Source of the DNA: an uncultured Collinsella sp.
GTDB lineage: Bacteria; Actinomycetota; Coriobacteriia; Coriobacteriales; Coriobacteriaceae
Direction of reading: 5' to 3'
Length of the DNA stretch: 22,524 bases
Assembly: GCA_900754525.1 (NCBI GenBank)
Contig: CAAEDE010000016.1
Coordinates: 1 to 22,524 of the forward strand
Under the pieces are notes generated by a model. That model saw nothing but the letters and a program-made list of their open reading frames with translations. It was not told where the DNA came from and ran no database searches. A program made the position numbers and the translations under genes. Shown one piece after another: positions 20,719 through 22,524 of the stretch (positions are counted from its first letter, which is position 1; each line of letters starts with the position of its first letter).

Positions 20719-22356
20719 ATGGCAAAGAACATTACGTTCAATACCGATGCCCGCGCTAAGCTCGCCAAGGGCGTCAACACTCTGGCCGACGCCGTTACCG
20801 TCACCATGGGCCCCAAGGGCCGCTATGTCGCTCTGCAGCGCACGTTCGGTGCCCCGACCATCACCAACGACGGCGTTTCCGTCGCCAAGGAGATTGAGCT
20901 CGAGGACAACATCGAGAACATGGGTGCCCAGCTGGTGAAGGAGGTCGCCACCAAGACCAACGACACCGTAGGTGACGGCACCACCACCGCAACCCTGCTC
21001 GCTCAGGCTATCGTCAACGACGGTCTGCGCAACGTCGCCGCCGGCGCCAACCCGCTGGCCATCCGTCGCGGCATCGACAAGGCCGTTAACGCCGCCGTCG
21101 CCGAGATGAAGAAGCAGGCCAAGCCGGTCGAGACCAAGGAGCAGATCGCTTCCGTCGGTACCATCTCCGCCGGTGACCCCGAGGTCGGCGAGAAGATCGC
21201 CGAGGCCATGGAGGTCGTGGGCAAGGACGGCGTCATCACCGTCGAGGATTCCCAGACGTTCGATATCACCATCGACACCGTCGAGGGCATGCAGTTCGAC
21301 AAGGGCTATGTCTCCGCTTACTTCGTCACGGATAACGACCGCATGGAGGCCGTGATGAAGGATCCGTACATCCTCATCACCGACCAGAAGATCTCCAGCG
21401 TTCAGGACATTATGCCCGTTCTCGAGGCTGTCCAGCGCGCTGGCCGCGGCCTGCTCATCATCGCTGAGGACATCGACGGCGAGGCTCTGCCTACCCTGGT
21501 CCTCAACAAGATCCGTGGCGCCCTCAACGTCTGCGCCGTCAAGGCTCCGGGCTACGGCGATCGCCGCAAGCGCATCCTCGAGGACATCGCCGTCCTCACC
21601 GGTGGCCAGGCTGCCCTGGACGAGCTGGGTGTGAAGGTCGCTGACATCACCGCCGATATGCTCGGTACCGCTAAGTCCGTCACCATCTCCAAGGACAACA
21701 CCGTCGTCGTCGGCGGCGCTGGCTCCAAGGAGGCCATCGACGCTCGTATCGCTCAGATCAAGGGTGAGATGGAGAACACCACCTCTGACTTCGACCGTGA
21801 GAAGCTCCAGGAGCGCCTGGCCAAGCTCTCCGGCGGCGTTGCCGTCATCAAGGTCGGCGCTGCTACCGAGTCCGAGCTCAAGGAGATCAAGCACCGCGTC
21901 GAGGATGCCCTGCAGGCTACCCGCGCTGCTGTCGAGGAGGGCATCGTCGCCGGCGGTGGCGTCGCCTTCATGGACGCTGCTCCTACGCTCGACGCTGTCG
22001 AGATCGACGACCCCGAGGAGAAGATCGGCGTCGACATCGTCAAGAAGGCTCTGACCGCTCCGGTCGCTACCATCGCCAAGAACGCTGGCTTTGAGGGCGC
22101 TGTCGTGGTCGATAAGGTTGCCGAGCTGCCCGCCGGCCAGGGTCTCAACTCTGCCAACGGCGAGTGGGGCGACATGATCGAGATGGGCGTCCTCGACCCC
22201 GTCAAGGTCAGCCGCGTCACCCTTCAGAACGCTGCTTCTGTCGCCAGCCTGATCCTCATCACCGAGGCTACCGTCTCCGATGTGCCCAAGAACACTCAGC
22301 TTGAGGACGCAATCGCTGCTGCTACCGCTGGTCAGCAGGGAGGCGGTATGTACTAA
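20719..22356 (+). CDS. groEL: Chaperonin GroEL
   Basis: A 545-residue subunit of the double-ring ATP-dependent folding chamber. Visible: VTMGPKGRYVAL (about 28-39), the nucleotide-binding GDGTTTATLLAQAI (85-98), an apical domain with VEGMQFDKGYVSAYFVTD (about 190-207), and VEDALQATRAAVEEGIVAGGGVAF (about 394-417) near the catalytic aspartate region. The C-terminus ends GQQGGGMY, a short form of the Gly-Met tail, lacking the long GGM repeats of Escherichia coli. The ATG at 20719 follows TTTGGAGG. Full length, no oddities in frame; codon use is strongly biased to C-ending codons, as expected for a highly expressed gene. Confidence 0.99.
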   Translation: MAKNITFNTDARAKLAKGVNTLADAVTVTMGPKGRYVALQRTFGAPTITNDGVSVAKEIELEDNIENMGAQLVKEVATKTNDTVGDGTTTATLLAQAIVNDGLRNVAAGANPLAIRRGIDKAVNAAVAEMKKQAKPVETKEQIASVGTISAGDPEVGEKIAEAMEVVGKDGVITVEDSQTFDITIDTVEGMQFDKGYVSAYFVTDNDRMEAVMKDPYILITDQKISSVQDIMPVLEAVQRAGRGLLIIAEDIDGEALPTLVLNKIRGALNVCAVKAPGYGDRRKRILEDIAVLTGGQAALDELGVKVADITADMLGTAKSVTISKDNTVVVGGAGSKEAIDARIAQIKGEMENTTSDFDREKLQERLAKLSGGVAVIKVGAATESELKEIKHRVEDALQATRAAVEEGIVAGGGVAFMDAAPTLDAVEIDDPEEKIGVDIVKKALTAPVATIAKNAGFEGAVVVDKVAELPAGQGLNSANGEWGDMIEMGVLDPVKVSRVTLQNAASVASLILITEATVSDVPKNTQLEDAIAAATAGQQGGGMY

Positions 22357-22443
22357 GGCCGACAAGGTCTAGAACTCCCACCGGGAATCCGGGGCGGGAC
22401 GGGGGCTTCTCTCCGGAACGTCCTCGGACATGCAAAGAGGCTC

Positions 22444-22524
22444 CTATTTGGCAAGGTGTTTTTTAGAATCCATTTTGCGCTCGGCCTCGAAGGCTTGCCT
22501 GTCCCAATCGAGCGGAAGTCCGGC
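22444..22524 (-). CDS. C-terminal end of an unidentified protein, cut by the window edge
   Basis: Read on the minus strand from the window end, 26 codons run to a TAG (bases 22444-22446), ending DWDRQAFEAERKMDSKKHLAK. The charged composition is consistent with a real C-terminus, and the gene would be convergent with groEL. Too short to assign a family. The 87 bases between it and groEL show only GC-rich imperfect pairing, with no clear terminator. Confidence 0.4.
   Translation of the reverse strand, partial: AGLPLDWDRQAFEAERKMDSKKHLAK

Noticed and set aside
20710..22365. Minus-strand open frame of about 550 codons opposite groEL.
   Set aside because: A known side effect of strong codon bias in groEL; the translation is Leu/Asp/Gly-rich with no family match.
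22357..22443. GC-rich stretch after groEL that might be a terminator.
   Set aside because: Only imperfect short pairings and no T-run on either strand.

Overview
The window is GC-rich bacterial chromosomal DNA. The best guess is a gut actinobacterium of the class Coriobacteriia, probably Collinsella or a close relative. This rests on the LAxTG-type cell-wall sorting signal, the alanine-rich coiled-coil surface protein, a DUF6020-like membrane protein, a zinc-ribbon/DUF4013-like protein with a Pro-Glu tail, and the amaP/DUF2273/asp23 cluster. The assignment is inference from protein content; there is no 16S rRNA gene here. I see no tRNA, rRNA or CRISPR array.

Layout. (1) 1-3424: a large cell-wall-anchored CAP-domain protein whose reading frame has no start codon before 275, although coiled-coil coding continues upstream to about base 80-100. 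Two short inverted repeats (42-63 and 87-100) lie at that point, suggesting a recombination junction or silent cassette. (2) 3626-5329 (minus): an OPT-family peptide transporter, divergent from coaX, with a palindrome between the two promoters. (3) 5522-8360 (plus): housekeeping genes coaX (CoA synthesis), dCMP deaminase (dUMP supply), a NifU-type Fe-S scaffold and lgt (lipoprotein lipidation). (4) 8496-10679: a DUF6020-like polytopic membrane protein. (5) 10845-13293: yebC, then the envelope-stress cluster amaP, DUF2273 and asp23. (6) 13502-16018: a YitT-family membrane protein and a zinc-ribbon membrane protein. (7) 16150-19419: an M20 amidohydrolase (minus) divergent from a YtcJ-like amidohydrolase (plus). 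(8) 19420-20328: about 0.9 kb without a gene, holding a terminator, a 13-bp inverted-repeat-bounded block and a nested palindrome of about 200 bp. (9) 20329-22356: groES-groEL. (10) 22444-22524: the C-terminal end of an unidentified minus-strand gene.

The genes are mostly unrelated housekeeping units; the only tight functional unit besides groESL is amaP-DUF2273-asp23. The notable non-genic content is a family of short elements with a GGGACAGG/GGGGTCAGG-like core at or just after the stop codons of coaX, the dCMP deaminase gene, lgt, the DUF6020-like gene, asp23 and the zinc-ribbon gene. One 48-bp member occurs twice in opposite orientation (8420-8467 and 13299-13346). With the palindromic island before groES and the startless surface gene, these are the parts that ordinary gene annotation does not explain.
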